Positions 24,253 to 37,100 of a stretch of 64,000 nucleotides of DNA are shown here, piece by piece. The stretch is taken from NCBI GenBank assembly GCA_024036415.1, contig JAMWET010001089.1, positions 1 to 64,000 on the forward strand. Reading direction: 5' to 3'. Every line of letters starts with the position of its first letter. Within the stretch, counting starts at the first letter, position 1. Made by a program: the position numbers and the translations under genes. This DNA is from Prochilodus magdalenae. Taxonomy: Eukaryota > Chordata > Actinopteri > Characiformes > Prochilodontidae. The notes below the pieces were generated by a model. It had not been told where the DNA came from and did no database searches. It saw only the letters and a program-made list of their open reading frames with translations.

Positions 24253-24741
24253 CTAGGCTCACCAGTCAAAAAAAAAGTCACTTGTGACTAAAGCGTACCT
24301 AATAGCATCTAATGCCTCCACAAATGAATAACAGCTGTGATTTGATTTAGCATGTACTGGACAAGCTTCTGAATGTAGGTCACATCAATGTTCAGCTACT
24401 TCTGAGGAGAAGTTCCTGTGGACTGGGATTTTAGCCACTGCTGGCAGACCTGTATGCCTGTACGCTTCCATATACCTGCAGATACAGCTACTTCCTTCAC
24501 ACTTTGGTCTTTGGCACACTCAAATTCAGTAACTCCTTTTAGCCAATCATTAACATCTGCTTTGAAGCCATTTTCCACACATGGAACGAGACATTCCCTG
24601 AACTGTACCACCTCTTCACAATCTATGAATCCCGTCACTCCGCAAAACATCCCACAGGTATTTATAGTCCCATCATCACTGCCATCTGCAGGTGCCCTAG
24701 GTTACAATTACCTCAACACAGTGCCTATTTTTGTCCAGTGA
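24253..24741 (-). mobile_element. Tc1/mariner-like relic, family B, copy 1
   Basis: On the minus strand it begins CTCACTGGACAAAAATAGGC and encodes an N-terminal transposase-like helix-turn-helix piece (CAKDQSVKEVAVSAGIWKRT then QVCQQWLKSQSTGTS). The right end on the plus strand has AGGCTCACCAGTCAAAA near 24255, so the two ends form imperfect inverted repeats (CTCACTGGACAAAA versus CTCACCAGTCAAAA). A sister copy in the opposite orientation is at 40344-40790. The catalytic domain is absent. Confidence 0.65.
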
Positions 24742-24973
24742 GCTGAAGTACATTGCATGTAGTAATTAAATCTAATAACTGGGATATAAATGTTTTTCAC
24801 ATTACGTTAGGATGATTATTACCATCACTGGCTCGTCATTCATCAGTGTGAATTTGACTGCAGTGATCTTGACCCTGGATCATTATGGAGCAGGACGGCA
24901 GAGCTATTTAACACCCACTGTACTGGTCTCATTGAGCATACCTGCATGAGGTGAGCAGAACAGTCTGTTTACC

Positions 24974-24986
24974 ATTGCTAGGCAAC
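24974..24986 (-). promoter_or_regulatory. RFX X-box-like site upstream of the kelch gene
   Basis: The minus strand reads GTTGCCTAGCAAT, two RFX half-sites (GTTGCC and AGCAAT, the second with one departure from AGCAAC) with a single-base spacer. X-boxes bound by RFX factors sit typically within a few hundred bases upstream of ciliary genes; this one is 156 bases before the kelch gene's start codon. A single motif match is weak evidence alone. Confidence 0.4.
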
Positions 24987-25141
24987 AAACGTCCTCATCT
25001 TACAGGCACACCAGATGGGCCACTAGCACTTCTGGGACATGATGCATTCCTGACTTGTCTGCTGCTATTTCAACCACGTTTTTAAAACAGGACAGGTATC
25101 TAGAAGGGGAAGGACAAGAAGAAGGTCTTTCCACGTCTGAA

Positions 25142-28100
25142 ATGGCCCTTGCTAGTGGACACTGGGTTGAAAAGGAGGTTGCAGGAGTGCCACCCAGCCC
25201 GAGGTCAGTAATTTGCTTTTCCATAAACCATGAAAAGGAAATGACTGTTATGAGCCTTTAAAAGGAATTCCACTGAGATACAAACAAAGTCATTCTGGCT
25301 TGATATAAAGTGGGTCCGTGACTTGGGTTTCTTTACAGTGGAGCTCATAGGAATCAGGGGTCATGATACTGACAACACGAATAAGACAAACAGTTTTGTC
25401 ACGCATCACACATCCAGAAGGCCTGGTGTCACTGCACCTCCACCACTCCCACACAGTCTGCAGGAACTGTGTGAGAATGTTCAAGCTTCATGGGATGGAT
25501 TATCACAGGACACCATTAGGGACTTCTCCATGTTGAGGCTTCTGGTATGTTGCACAAGCATACTGAGAGACACTACTTCTGTAACTCAGTTAATCGTTTC
25601 CATATCAGTCTAAACTAGTACAAATATAGCACAAGGTCTTTTGATGATAAGTGTAATTGATGAATGAAAGCAAGAGTATTTTATTTTGCAGTTTCTCTGT
25701 GAATGTGCACTGGTAATATATTTAACATCTATGTAAAATTGACATTAATGATGAAAGGCTCTGCGGCACTGAAAGTTTTCTAGGTTGACGGTAATCTATA
25801 GTTCAATGAAAGATCACCAAACAATACCTATTTTGGAGCATCTCAGTACTGAGGTTGATCCAACCACTAACCCAAAAGTTCCAGCCTCTTTACATTTGTA
25901 TGCTTTTCATTTCTTGTCTTGAATAAAAGGAAGTCTGGGAGAGAAGGTTGCTGCTTTTGTCTACTTCCTCAGTAGAACCGTACAGTTCAATTAAAAAATC
26001 ACTTCTATTCACAAAATAAGCATCACATACATATACTGTGATTTTCTGTTTGTATCTTTCATAAAATGATCTGAACTAGCCCAGTTCCAACTAGCATCTA
26101 CCTCATTTTTCAGCTTTTTACAGACATATTGATTAACTTGATGGGCTAATAGGCTTTGACGATCTAATAGAAGTATGCAGGCAACAGAAATTTGATGATC
26201 TTATAGCATTTATAAACTGAATTTAAAACAGTGACTGTGTTTATGGTAGACATGAACAGCTAATATGTTCATGATTTTGTGATGGACTGTTTTACAGGCA
26301 TTCTTAGGCATTAGGTTATTTTAAAAGACTCAGGTTAATGGGAAATGTAGTTTTGGACATCACGGATGAGCTTGATCCTGTTATGGTCCAGCATACTAAG
26401 ATCTGCCAATGCGAGGCACCAGCGAGTGTTATAATTTTGGCTAATTATTTCGAACAATGACTTGTTTTCTCATTTTGTCTGAACAGAGTTTATGCAAGAA
26501 AGTGTCTATTTTGATGAGATTTTGGAACAATGACTTATTTTCTTAAGAGTATGTCTGGATAACATTTTTTCCTTGAGATCTTGACTAATATGAATGATGG
26601 GTTATGTTTCCCGAAATATAATTGCTTGTTTTTTTTTTTTTTTTTGGAGATTTTGATGGTTATATCAAAGTAATGTCTTGCTGTTTTAACATTATGAGTG
26701 GTTGTTTTAAAACGGTATGCTATTTGTTACACTCGTCACGGCACTCGTCTCGGTCAGTAGAGAGTGGTTTTGGCCATCTGCCAGTCTGTAGCTGTGTTGT
26801 ACTGTGTGTTTGCTGCTTGACCTTGTTCATATGAACCAGACGCTCACTGTATCTGCCAGTAAAGCTAGAACCGAACCTTCTGTTCTCACTAAGAACCTGC
26901 TGATGCTGATTTAAGAAGAAACTGGAGTGGTCTCTTATTTATTTCCAGAGGTGTAAGAACACAAGGTATGAAAAGCAATAGATGTACCACCATGAGCTTT
27001 CATCATTACACCTCTCTATCGTTAAACAGTCACACATGTACAAGTGATTATAGTTGACTAATGGTTAATAGCTGACAGTTTGACACGTGAGCATCAGATA
27101 ACAGCCTCATTCCACTCTTCCAACCAACCCCACCAACTAACCCTTCTGATTTGAACGTATCTGTTTACCTATAGGTCTGGCCATGCAATTGCAGTGGCGG
27201 GGAATATTGCATTCTTGTATGGAGGAGTGTCGACCATGAACTCTGAGGTGAGAAACGTCTATAACATAACATATAAAGCATATGTATAAGCCGCAAGGTG
27301 AGCAATAGTTTATCTTATTAATCTTACATCACTGTAATCGGCCTGTTTTATTTTCTCTCTCTTTAGGAAGCTCAGCCATTATACCTGAATGATTTTTATA
27401 TGATTACAGGTAATTATACACCGCTGTACAGCAATTAATACAGTACAAGCTCATCCAGGGATATTTTTGAGGATAGTAGATATAAGAACCACCCACATAA
27501 TGAAGAGGAAAGTTAAAACTAGACTGAAAATAAATAAAAGATACAGAGGAAGTGTGACTCCTAGCAACCACAAGCAAGACCTCATAGAGCCACCATAACT
27601 GTCCTATTCCATCTATCCCAAGACAGGGTCTACCACACTGTAGTCTGATTATATGGTATAAGTAGTTTTGTCTTCTTACTTTGTCCTGTTTCTTGCCTCT
27701 CTATAAACTCTACTAGTGACTCCTACTCGTGTGACTTGGGAGATGATGCCTCAGAATGGAGTTGTACCCACAGCGAGAGAAGGCCACACACTTTGGTAAC
27801 CGAAAAAGATGAAGAGAATGCACCTGATCTTAATAACCTGTGACATTGGCATTCTCAAAGGTCTAGAGTTATTACTGTCACTTTGCTATTAATTTAAGGT
27901 ACAATACAGAGTTATTAACATGTAATTACTATATAATAGCCATATTATTACAGGTGGATAGGTGATTTGTTTTAGAAACCTATGGTTACTCTTTAGGTCC
28001 TGGTAGCAATCAATAAATCAAATAATCAGACAATACAAAGGGAAAAAAATCAACATTTACCAATGAAATGTTTGGATGACCTCCCTTCCTGTCTACCTAC

Positions 28101-31100
28101 CTACCGCATAATCATGCGACTCTACACATAGGGACACCTAAAAGGTAGCAAGCTGGGTTCACAGAAATTGCAGAGTTACACAGCTTACAGTGACAAAGAA
28201 AGAAAGACAAGGCCTGAAATAGCTAATGTGACTATTTTTTGTTTGACATGTGGTTGTCAAATTTGTTTTGTTCATGGTGGAATTAATATAGATAGCTACG
28301 TATTACATTACTACTACCTATACATTATGTATCAGTCCAATGCTAATGTTAGCTATAGTTGTAGGTGTGAGCTAGCTAGTCATGTATATCGCAATGTCTG
28401 CATTGTAGGTTTTGCTAACTGTGGTTTGGTGGTGTTGTGGTGGCATCACACTGTGTTGAACATATTTTAAGAAATAATCATATCCTGCTGTATTACAAGG
28501 AGTTTTATGTTGAAGTGCCTGAATAGGGCTGGTTTTCCTGAGAGTAGACTGGTTTTTGTGTTTACTTTTTTTAAAGGAGGCTCTGTTTTTAGCCTAGCCA
28601 GCTAATAGTTTGGGTGGGAGCCAGATAGTGTTTCATAGTTTTGTTTGTTGGTGTGACTACAGGGCTTCTAGTCCATGGCAGAGTGTTTATTTTAAAATTC
28701 TTTAAGATTATAAGACTTTATTGACTTTGAACAGGGCATTTTACAAATGCTGTAGCTAACTTAGCTTATTTGTGTTTATTTATGGTTATGAGAAAGACCC
28801 TCTTCAAAGCCAGTCAGGCTGTGCATGTTCATGAGTATTAGGGGAAGTGGCTTTTGAAGGAGGGCTGAAAGTAGGGTTTGGGATTTATTCAGTTGTATTT
28901 GTTTCAAAAACTAGCTTCCTGGTTTCTACAAAATCACCTATTCCAACTTTAGTCACACTTGTAATCAAAAAATAGTTGCACTCAGAAGGTAGTATATTGG
29001 GAAGGAAAATAAGGGTTACCATTATGAATCTATAAAAAATTTGACTGATACAAGCAATATTTATTGTGCTACATGCAGGAATGAAACTTGGTGGCTAGGT
29101 TTGACACCATGAGACATGTGAATGATTCAAGTTTCAGGCTTGGTCACTCATGTTACATATGCAAGGACCTTTTCTCTGTACTTGACTCACCAAAAAGCCA
29201 CAACTGTGGATATTCAGCGAGCAGTGATGCCCTCAGAGAGTCATCCTGTTAGTTCCAGCACCATTGCTGCACGACCCAAGACTACATGCAGGCCGACCAT
29301 CATGACGTCTGTTCTTAATACCACATCAACATCACCAAGGACTGCTATGGTGTCGTGTCATACTGTCATGGAGTGACTTAGAAACGCAGCAGTGACGAGT
29401 CCCGCGTTTGTCTTGGTGGAGACGAACAACGAGTCCATGTGGGGAGGTACTGTGGTCAATGCCAAGATGTATGATGTTTGATGTCACATGTCCAGAAGAC
29501 CTGGTGTCACTCCACCTCCACCCCTACTGCAACATCTGCAGGAATGTGTAAGAATATTCAAACTGCATGGGATGGATTATCACAGGACTCCGTTAGGAGC
29601 CTCTGCAACTCCATGCAGTGACGTCTGGAATGTTGTGTTACTGAGAGACACTACTCTCTATTTCATAATTTATTGGTCCTGGTAACCTTTACCTTCCTTC
29701 CGAATAGCATTTCAATCCCACACTTCCTTCTGGGTGAACCAGTTCTTTTTGAAAGTGAGTGTATTTAGTCACATGAATGAATTAATTAGGTTTAGATTTG
29801 TTTTACATTCACTGTGTCAAGAGGGTTGAATCTGCTCTTCTAACAGTCTTTCATTGTCAAAATGAGAAGGATATTTTTTCACAAATGAGACATTAAACAA
29901 AACAACTGCCCATCAAATTCATATCGTAATATTATACGACTTACAACCACACATCTACTAATGACAGAATGTTCACTACTTTTCTTTTGGCTGGCAGTGA
30001 TACATAATTTGACAAAATAAGAAGAGGCTCTTCAAGGCCTACATGCCATAGGGGACACATGAGTGTTGAGTTTCAAAATAAAGCTTAGCCTCTCTTCTTC
30101 GCAGTGTTGTGAAAGGGAAACTCTACTTATTTGGAGGTTCCTGTCATCCTCAATCAACAGAATGTCTCCCAGGAGTGTACTGTTTTGACATTGGTAAGCA
30201 GATATGACTCTCAACTATAGTAGTTCACCATCAGAAGCACCTCATTCAAAATGATTGAATCTAGGCATGCTAATTACTCAAAGCTGATATGTTGTAAAGA
30301 ACTGTCTTGAACTTTCTCATACTCAGTGACATTGAGATGGGAGAAGCTGGTCACTGGAGGTGTTCCTCTGAGGACTCTCAGACATAGCTCTGCAGCTTTG
30401 GGGGATAACATCTACGTTTATGGAGGCATTGTGGATGGAACACCTACAGACAACCTCATGATGTTCAATACAAGTATGTAAGAATTGGAAAAGTTATCTC
30501 CAGAATGATAACTGTGCCTTAAGTAGGCCTGGGCCTACAGAGATTTACCACAGGCCTATCTAATCAAATGGGTGAAAATTAAGGAGGGAAATCTGATTTG
30601 TTTTCTGTCAGTGATATACAGTATTGGCCTATTAAAATCATTACACTCTCTGTATCACACCAGCTGTGGCCAAAAGACACTGGGGTTCTGGAAAGTGAGA
30701 TCCCGTCTCTGATGGAGTAGCAGTATGCCTGGGCAAAGGATAATGAGATTTTCTAAATGACTGTACTGGTAATGACATATGCAAGCTTCAAACCAACCAG
30801 CGATATTATGGTGCGAATTCCACTAGAAAGCTCTGTAGCTCTGTAAATAACAGATTTGCAGCATAAGCACTGAACAAGCAAACGTTAGTAAGTCTGCAGA
30901 ATAAGCGTTGGGCTTTGGCTCAGTTGGCGTCTACCAGGCTATAAGCTATTGAATCTAGAACCTGGTTGTTAAGTTTGATGTCATTTGATGTGTTTCAAAA
31001 TCATGTGAATGCAGTTTAAGATCACTTCCTTCTGAGGGTTAAGACGTCCAGGCCGAAGCTTTACATTAACTGGGACTCCTGTCTTTTTAGCATGACGCAG

Positions 31101-34100
31101 TGCTAGGTTCCTTGTTGTCTAAAAAATCCACCCAATTGTAATTCTACTGCTTTCCTTGCTATGTGAAAGGGACCATGAAATGGCTGGATGCAATAAGGTA
31201 GGCTGCAATTCTTAAATTGATAATGCAGAGAAATAAAGTTTGATGATTGTGGGCTCGCTAGCCTAGCTTATATTAGCGCCCTCTGACAAAAGCATTTTGG
31301 TCAGGTATTCTGCAAATACCCCTAATATAGGCAATGAGATTTATAGGCGTGTCTTGCTCTGAACACTCATCTCCATGTCTTAGTTGCTGCCCAGGTGAGC
31401 TAGCCTATATCCCATAGAGTGGATCAATCCAGAGCCAAGGACGGAGTGACAAGGGTAGTGTGACTGAATATGTGTTAATGATGCTGTTAATTAAATGGGT
31501 AATAGTATTTTAAATATGGTTGGTTTATGCCATATGTTGTTCTCTATAGGTCTTCTTATTCTTAGAGCAACATATTTAACTGTTTTAAAGGATTGTAGTA
31601 GGAACTCTGGGAAAATGCTAGTTCCACTATCTGATATTGCCATGGTCAAACAGATTCCTCCAGAACTCCAGAACAGATCTGCCAGGGGGCTACAATGGCA
31701 GTTTAGAATTTAGAAACCATTTTTTGGCCAGTTTTATTTGAGAATTTGTCTACCGCATTACAATTACCTATGTTAACTAGCTGGCTAAAGTCAGTGCCTC
31801 TTGGCAGCAAATGTATTTTGCTTTATTAGTTTGTTAGTGAAAACTGTAACTCACATGATCAGTTGCAGTCATTTCCTCTTCCCTTTATCATACCAAGGAA
31901 AGTGTTAGAATGACAGTTGAGGAGGTTTTGGACTCGTTCAAACAGTGATACCCTCAGCCAACGAAGTAAGCAGATTGAACATGTGATCTATGAGTCAGGT
32001 GGAGACAAAAACCCTCCATTCTAGCCTCCATTAGTCTATGTTAGTAATGCATACAGTTATTCTGACTGTTTGGAAAAAGTTAAACTTGCAAGATGACTTG
32101 AAAACAATCAAGGGCATGAGCATGCAATGTAAACTCTAATTTTTAACCTTAACTGAAAACCATTATGAATATGGGTTAAAAATAAGTGGAATATGTAGAA
32201 CAATAGGGATTGTAAGCTGTACTAAACAATGCTTATTTAGTGTAGTTTCCTTGCACTTGGGTTGAATTAACTTTATAATATTTTGTAACAAACTTCTTCA
32301 ACTGTAAAATTTTAGCTCTACTTAATCATGTTTATTCTATTTATTCTACTTTGCTTATTTATGTAGATTATTATGGGCACATGGGCTTTTTAGTACAACT
32401 AAATATCTTTCCCATTGGTTCCTGGCAACATCTATTTGCATATTATTTTAGTCACTCTCTTTATTGTTCCACTTTCCACTGCCTCCACTTTGCTGTTGGC
32501 TGTAAGTGCAAATTAACCTCCCACAAGTTAACTTTGGTAGTTGTTGGGTTGTAAACTCACAAAGTGAGTTTTGGATGTAGGTGGATATTTAAACACCTCA
32601 ACACCTTGACAAGTTCACTTTTGTGAGCAGTTTGATTTCTACAATCTCATTCTACATGCTCCCAAAAGTGAACTTTAGGAGTTGCTGAATTGTAGAAATC
32701 CACCTACTCCCAGTTCAATTCATTTTGGTCCCGGCCCATTTTGGCTGGTGTAACTCAAATTTAAGACTTAAAAAAAGATATAAGCCACCTGATTTTATAC
32801 AATACAACAGTTACAGCACCAAAATGCTAGATTAAGAACTTTCTAGAGGAGGTCCTGCAGGACTGACACGGCACATCTGAACTAGCAGCTGATGATACAC
32901 ACAATGGAAGGTAGGTGTGGGGAAAACAACACAAACAGGGTAAATAAAACAATATGCAAATATGTTGTTAGTCAGATGTTGTACTGAAAATGTTGTGCTT
33001 GTAACAATTTGAATAAATGAATTAAGTGGAATGATCACAATTCATTTGAGTTAAAAATACACAATTGAAGTAAATTTTACAAAATTTAATTACGTTGACC
33101 TAACTTAAAAGTAAACACTGTAGATTTCATTTGAAATGCATTATTTGTTTGAAGTAGACATTCAGAGTGATCTGTAAGTTTAAGTAAATTAGGTTAAGTT
33201 TATGTAAAAATGAGTTCAGTTTAAGTAAATTAAGCTCATGTGTAGATAAACCACACTAAATAAGATTTTTAAGGCATATATATATATATATACATATGTA
33301 TATTTGTAATGTGAGGTTAACAAATTACACTTTACAGTGTAGCTGTCTGATTTGACCGCATTTGTGTTGTCCTCATTGGGCAACTGTTCATTGAGCAATG
33401 GTGTTGCAGTGTTGGTTGGGTGTATGTGAGCCCAGTATTCTAGTTGGTTTGCAGAGTCTCAGCGTATGCCGTTATGTTACAGGAAAGGAGAACAATAGTC
33501 TTGTTTTTAATGGAAGTCAATGCAGCGACATATATTTAATCTGGAATGACATGTTTAATCATGGAATGTTTATTCAATCTAAATGGCATATCATGTATGT
33601 GAATACATAAAAAAGAGGAGGTAGAAAGTTTTGTTCAGACAGCAACATTATGCTAGACATGCTGCTAGTGTATGGTCAGTGGTGTAACTGCCAAGCTTGG
33701 AAGGCATTGCAATTACGTGACCTCCAGACTCATTATCAAACCTTTTATGTTGCTGCTGGTGCAGCTTTCCAGCCATGACCTACGGGTATCTACAATAGTT
33801 TAATGGCTGAGATGTAAATAAAATCACCCAGAGAGGTTTGATGCAAAATAGTGCGTTATATTGAAACTTGAAAGTGGAAGTGATAAGAACCAGGAATTAT
33901 GTTATTTTTAATATTAATATAACCAGTATATTCACTGTCTTACTATATACTGCATATTGTCTACTGTTAGTATTTACTTTTACTATCTCACTGTGTGAGT
34001 TTTTGTGCAATGTGTGTGAAATAGTGGTAAATCTGAGAACAATATCATCACTGTCCACAGAACAAGAAGCGTCTCCAACATGGCAACTAAACAGTAGTGG

Positions 34101-37100
34101 GCAAAAACGTACTCTAAATCTTAATCAGTGGAACCAGACCTTTTCTCCAGACCCATTTCTGTTGGTTCAGTCATCATGAAATTTGTATTCAAATGGTGCA
34201 TAAAATTAAAAATGGACAGCAACAATATACTGTAACTAAATAACTAAAATTAAAACATGGTTATTATTGAAATTATCATTGCAGGTGGTTTAGTGTCTTT
34301 ATACATTATGCATAGACGTTATTACACTATTTTTTACAAATTTTTGCTATTTTATTCATAATGAAATAAACAGAATATATTACATTATGTGCTAAAATAG
34401 CATTGCTGCAAAGGGATTTATTCCTTTGCCAACAGTTTATTTTTATGAGCTGTTATGGAAAAGTGTTCTATATGTTTTCTCCTAGTATCAATGATTTGGA
34501 CGCCTATCAAAGCAACTGGGACTTTGCCATCTGCAAGGTAAGGTGTTCTATTCTGTGCACGGTGTATGTTTCTGAGAACTGCAGATTCACTATTTGAATA
34601 TAATGTTCTAGAAATCTAAACCTGATGATGTAGGACAGGTTGCCATTGCTTTGGAACACAAATGATCATATAAAGGGTATTACATCTCAGACTGTATTGA
34701 AGTCTCAGACTGCCTGATCTGCTACAGTGTGTGCAAACCGTTGCTATGGTGGTGGGAATCATTTGCTTAGTGACCTCATGTGAAAATGGAACTGAGGGTC
34801 TTTTTTCCATTGGGCTATTATCCTGATTCTGGCTTAGGCCTGTAGACTTCGTTCCAGGCTCCCCCACGGTTCCTCCGACTTCATTCTCCAGTCTTTTCTT
34901 CTCATGCAACTAGCTTATGAATATTTCATTTATAGATATGACCACATGTGCGCTGTGGTCAGTGAACAAATCTTCTTGTTTGGTGGATGCGGAGAAGATG
35001 GGTCCCACTACAAAGATGTTCATGTTCTAAATACAGGTAAACTGCAATACATGAACTAGTCTACTCCTTATGTTAATACAAACAAGTCTAAATGTGTGCA
35101 TAGAACGGAGGGCAAAAACATGATGTAACAACTGACCAAACATGGCCAGTGAGGTTTGATTATTACATTCTTATCTAGCTTTTGAGACTTAATGTTTGAA
35201 GAACGTACAGGGGTTGAACAATGAAACTGAAACACCTGTCGTTTTAGTGTGGGAGGTTTCATGGCTAAATTGGACCAGCCTGGTGCATGGGCGTGGTAGT
35301 GGGGGGAAAAGTCTTACCCAGGGCCCATTAGGGAGAATTGCACACTTGCATTGATAGGGGCCCACTGATATTGAGAGTGTACAGAGCCCAGAATTTGTGA
35401 ACGCCCCTGGCCTGGTTCATTAATTGCACATTGCACCAGTAAGAGCAGAGTGCAGGTTCAAGCAGGAGAGCACAGTTCTGCTCAAAATACTGCAATGCAC
35501 ACAACATTATGGGCGACATACCAGAGTTCAAAAGAGGACAAACTGTTGGTGCACGTCTTGCTGGCGCATCTGTGACCAAGACAGCAAGTCTTTGTGATGT
35601 ATCAAGAGCCACGGTATCCAGGGTAATGTCAGCATACCACCAAGAAGGACGAACCACATCCAACAGGATTAACTGTGGACGCAAGAGGAAGCTGTCTGAA
35701 AGGGATGTTCGGGTGCTAACCCGGATTGTATCCAAAAAACATAAAACCACGGCTGCCCAAATGACCCTATATTGGCCGCAAAAGGAGGCCCTACACCATC
35801 CTAATAAATGATTGTGGTCTAAACCAGGTGTTTCAGTTTCATTGTCCAACCCCTGTATGTAACCCATTATAGTGTTATAGTGCATTATTCAGAAATACAT
35901 TGTTAAAACCTACCTGGTTTTATTTGTACAGACTCACTTCCAAAAAAGTTGAGAAGCTGTGCCAAATGTAAATAAAAACAGAATACCACAATGTGCAAAA
36001 CATTTAAACCCTATATGGAATTGAAAATGTCTGAAGACAACATGTCTAATATTGAAACAATTTATCGCTTTTTATTTTTAAAACGGAGAAATTCTATTGT
36101 TATTTGAAATATATATGACCATTTTCAATGCCAGCAGCATGGTTTTAAAAAACGTTAGGACTCTAGTAATGTGCAAAAAAATACCTGGTGCAGTCATCAT
36201 ACAACCAATTTGGTTAAATGGCACCAGGTCAGCAACATTATTGTGTATAAAAAGAGCATCCCAGAGAAGCTAAGCCTTTTAGAAGTAAAGATGGGGAGGG
36301 GTTTGTTAGTTTCAACATTAGACATGATGTCTTCATACTACTTTCAGTTCAAGGCAGAGTTTAAAAATTTGCTGATCAGGATATGAGGATTATATCTGGA
36401 AAATGCCACGCCTCATAAAAACACATGTGTAAAGGCACCCAGGACACATTTAAAACAGATACAAATCCAAAAGCACAAATCACTTTAGAAGATGGTCTCT
36501 TTTTTGCACAAAAACTCAAATTCCTCTTTCAGTTTAGTGAACACTCATGATGAACTTATATGGTAGTAGCACACTGGGGCTTGTAAAAGCCATGACATGC
36601 ACACCTCCAAAATTTAAACATCTACATTTAAATCTTGTGTGAATCTGCGAAGCTGTACATCAGGTAAATGCTGACTAGCTATCTGGTAGCATTGGGGCCA
36701 CAAGAGGACCCAAACAATGCCTGACCCAAACTAGAACTAGTACCAAATCAAAACAGAGCAGTCTAAAATCAGCTGGCAGAAGAAGTGAGCTGTTACCAAC
36801 ATTGATATGAACCATCTTCAGAATATTTGAATGAGACCATGGAGGCCTACTGTACCTGGGAAACAACGCATCACTGGTGATGGCAAATTTAGCAACAGGG
36901 CTGTCATTTACTTAGGGTCCAAAATATTACTACAAGTCTCTTGCTAGTGTATGTTTGCTAGATTTAAATGTGGCTAGCTGAGCACAGAACGTGCCTTCAT
37001 GTAGCGTAGTCAGAAAATATAAAAGTCAAGATATTTAGCTATATAGCTATAAACACATTCATGGCACATTTAGAACCACGCTGAACCACACCTGCTGTGC

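Noticed and set aside
24944..24952. ATGAG|GTGAGC as an alternative first coding exon for the kelch gene
   Set aside because: It would splice in phase (M-R-SGHAIAV) but would drop the WVEKEVAGVPPSPR strand typical of a kelch blade; the exon ending at 25203 explains the protein better.
33868..34179. 103-codon plus frame in kelch intron 6
   Set aside because: No domain, no splice phase compatible with neighbours; the kelch protein is complete without it.
35328..35885. 185-codon minus frame
   Set aside because: Antisense to the family D Tc1 element; it carries no protein signature, while the plus frame matches transposase.
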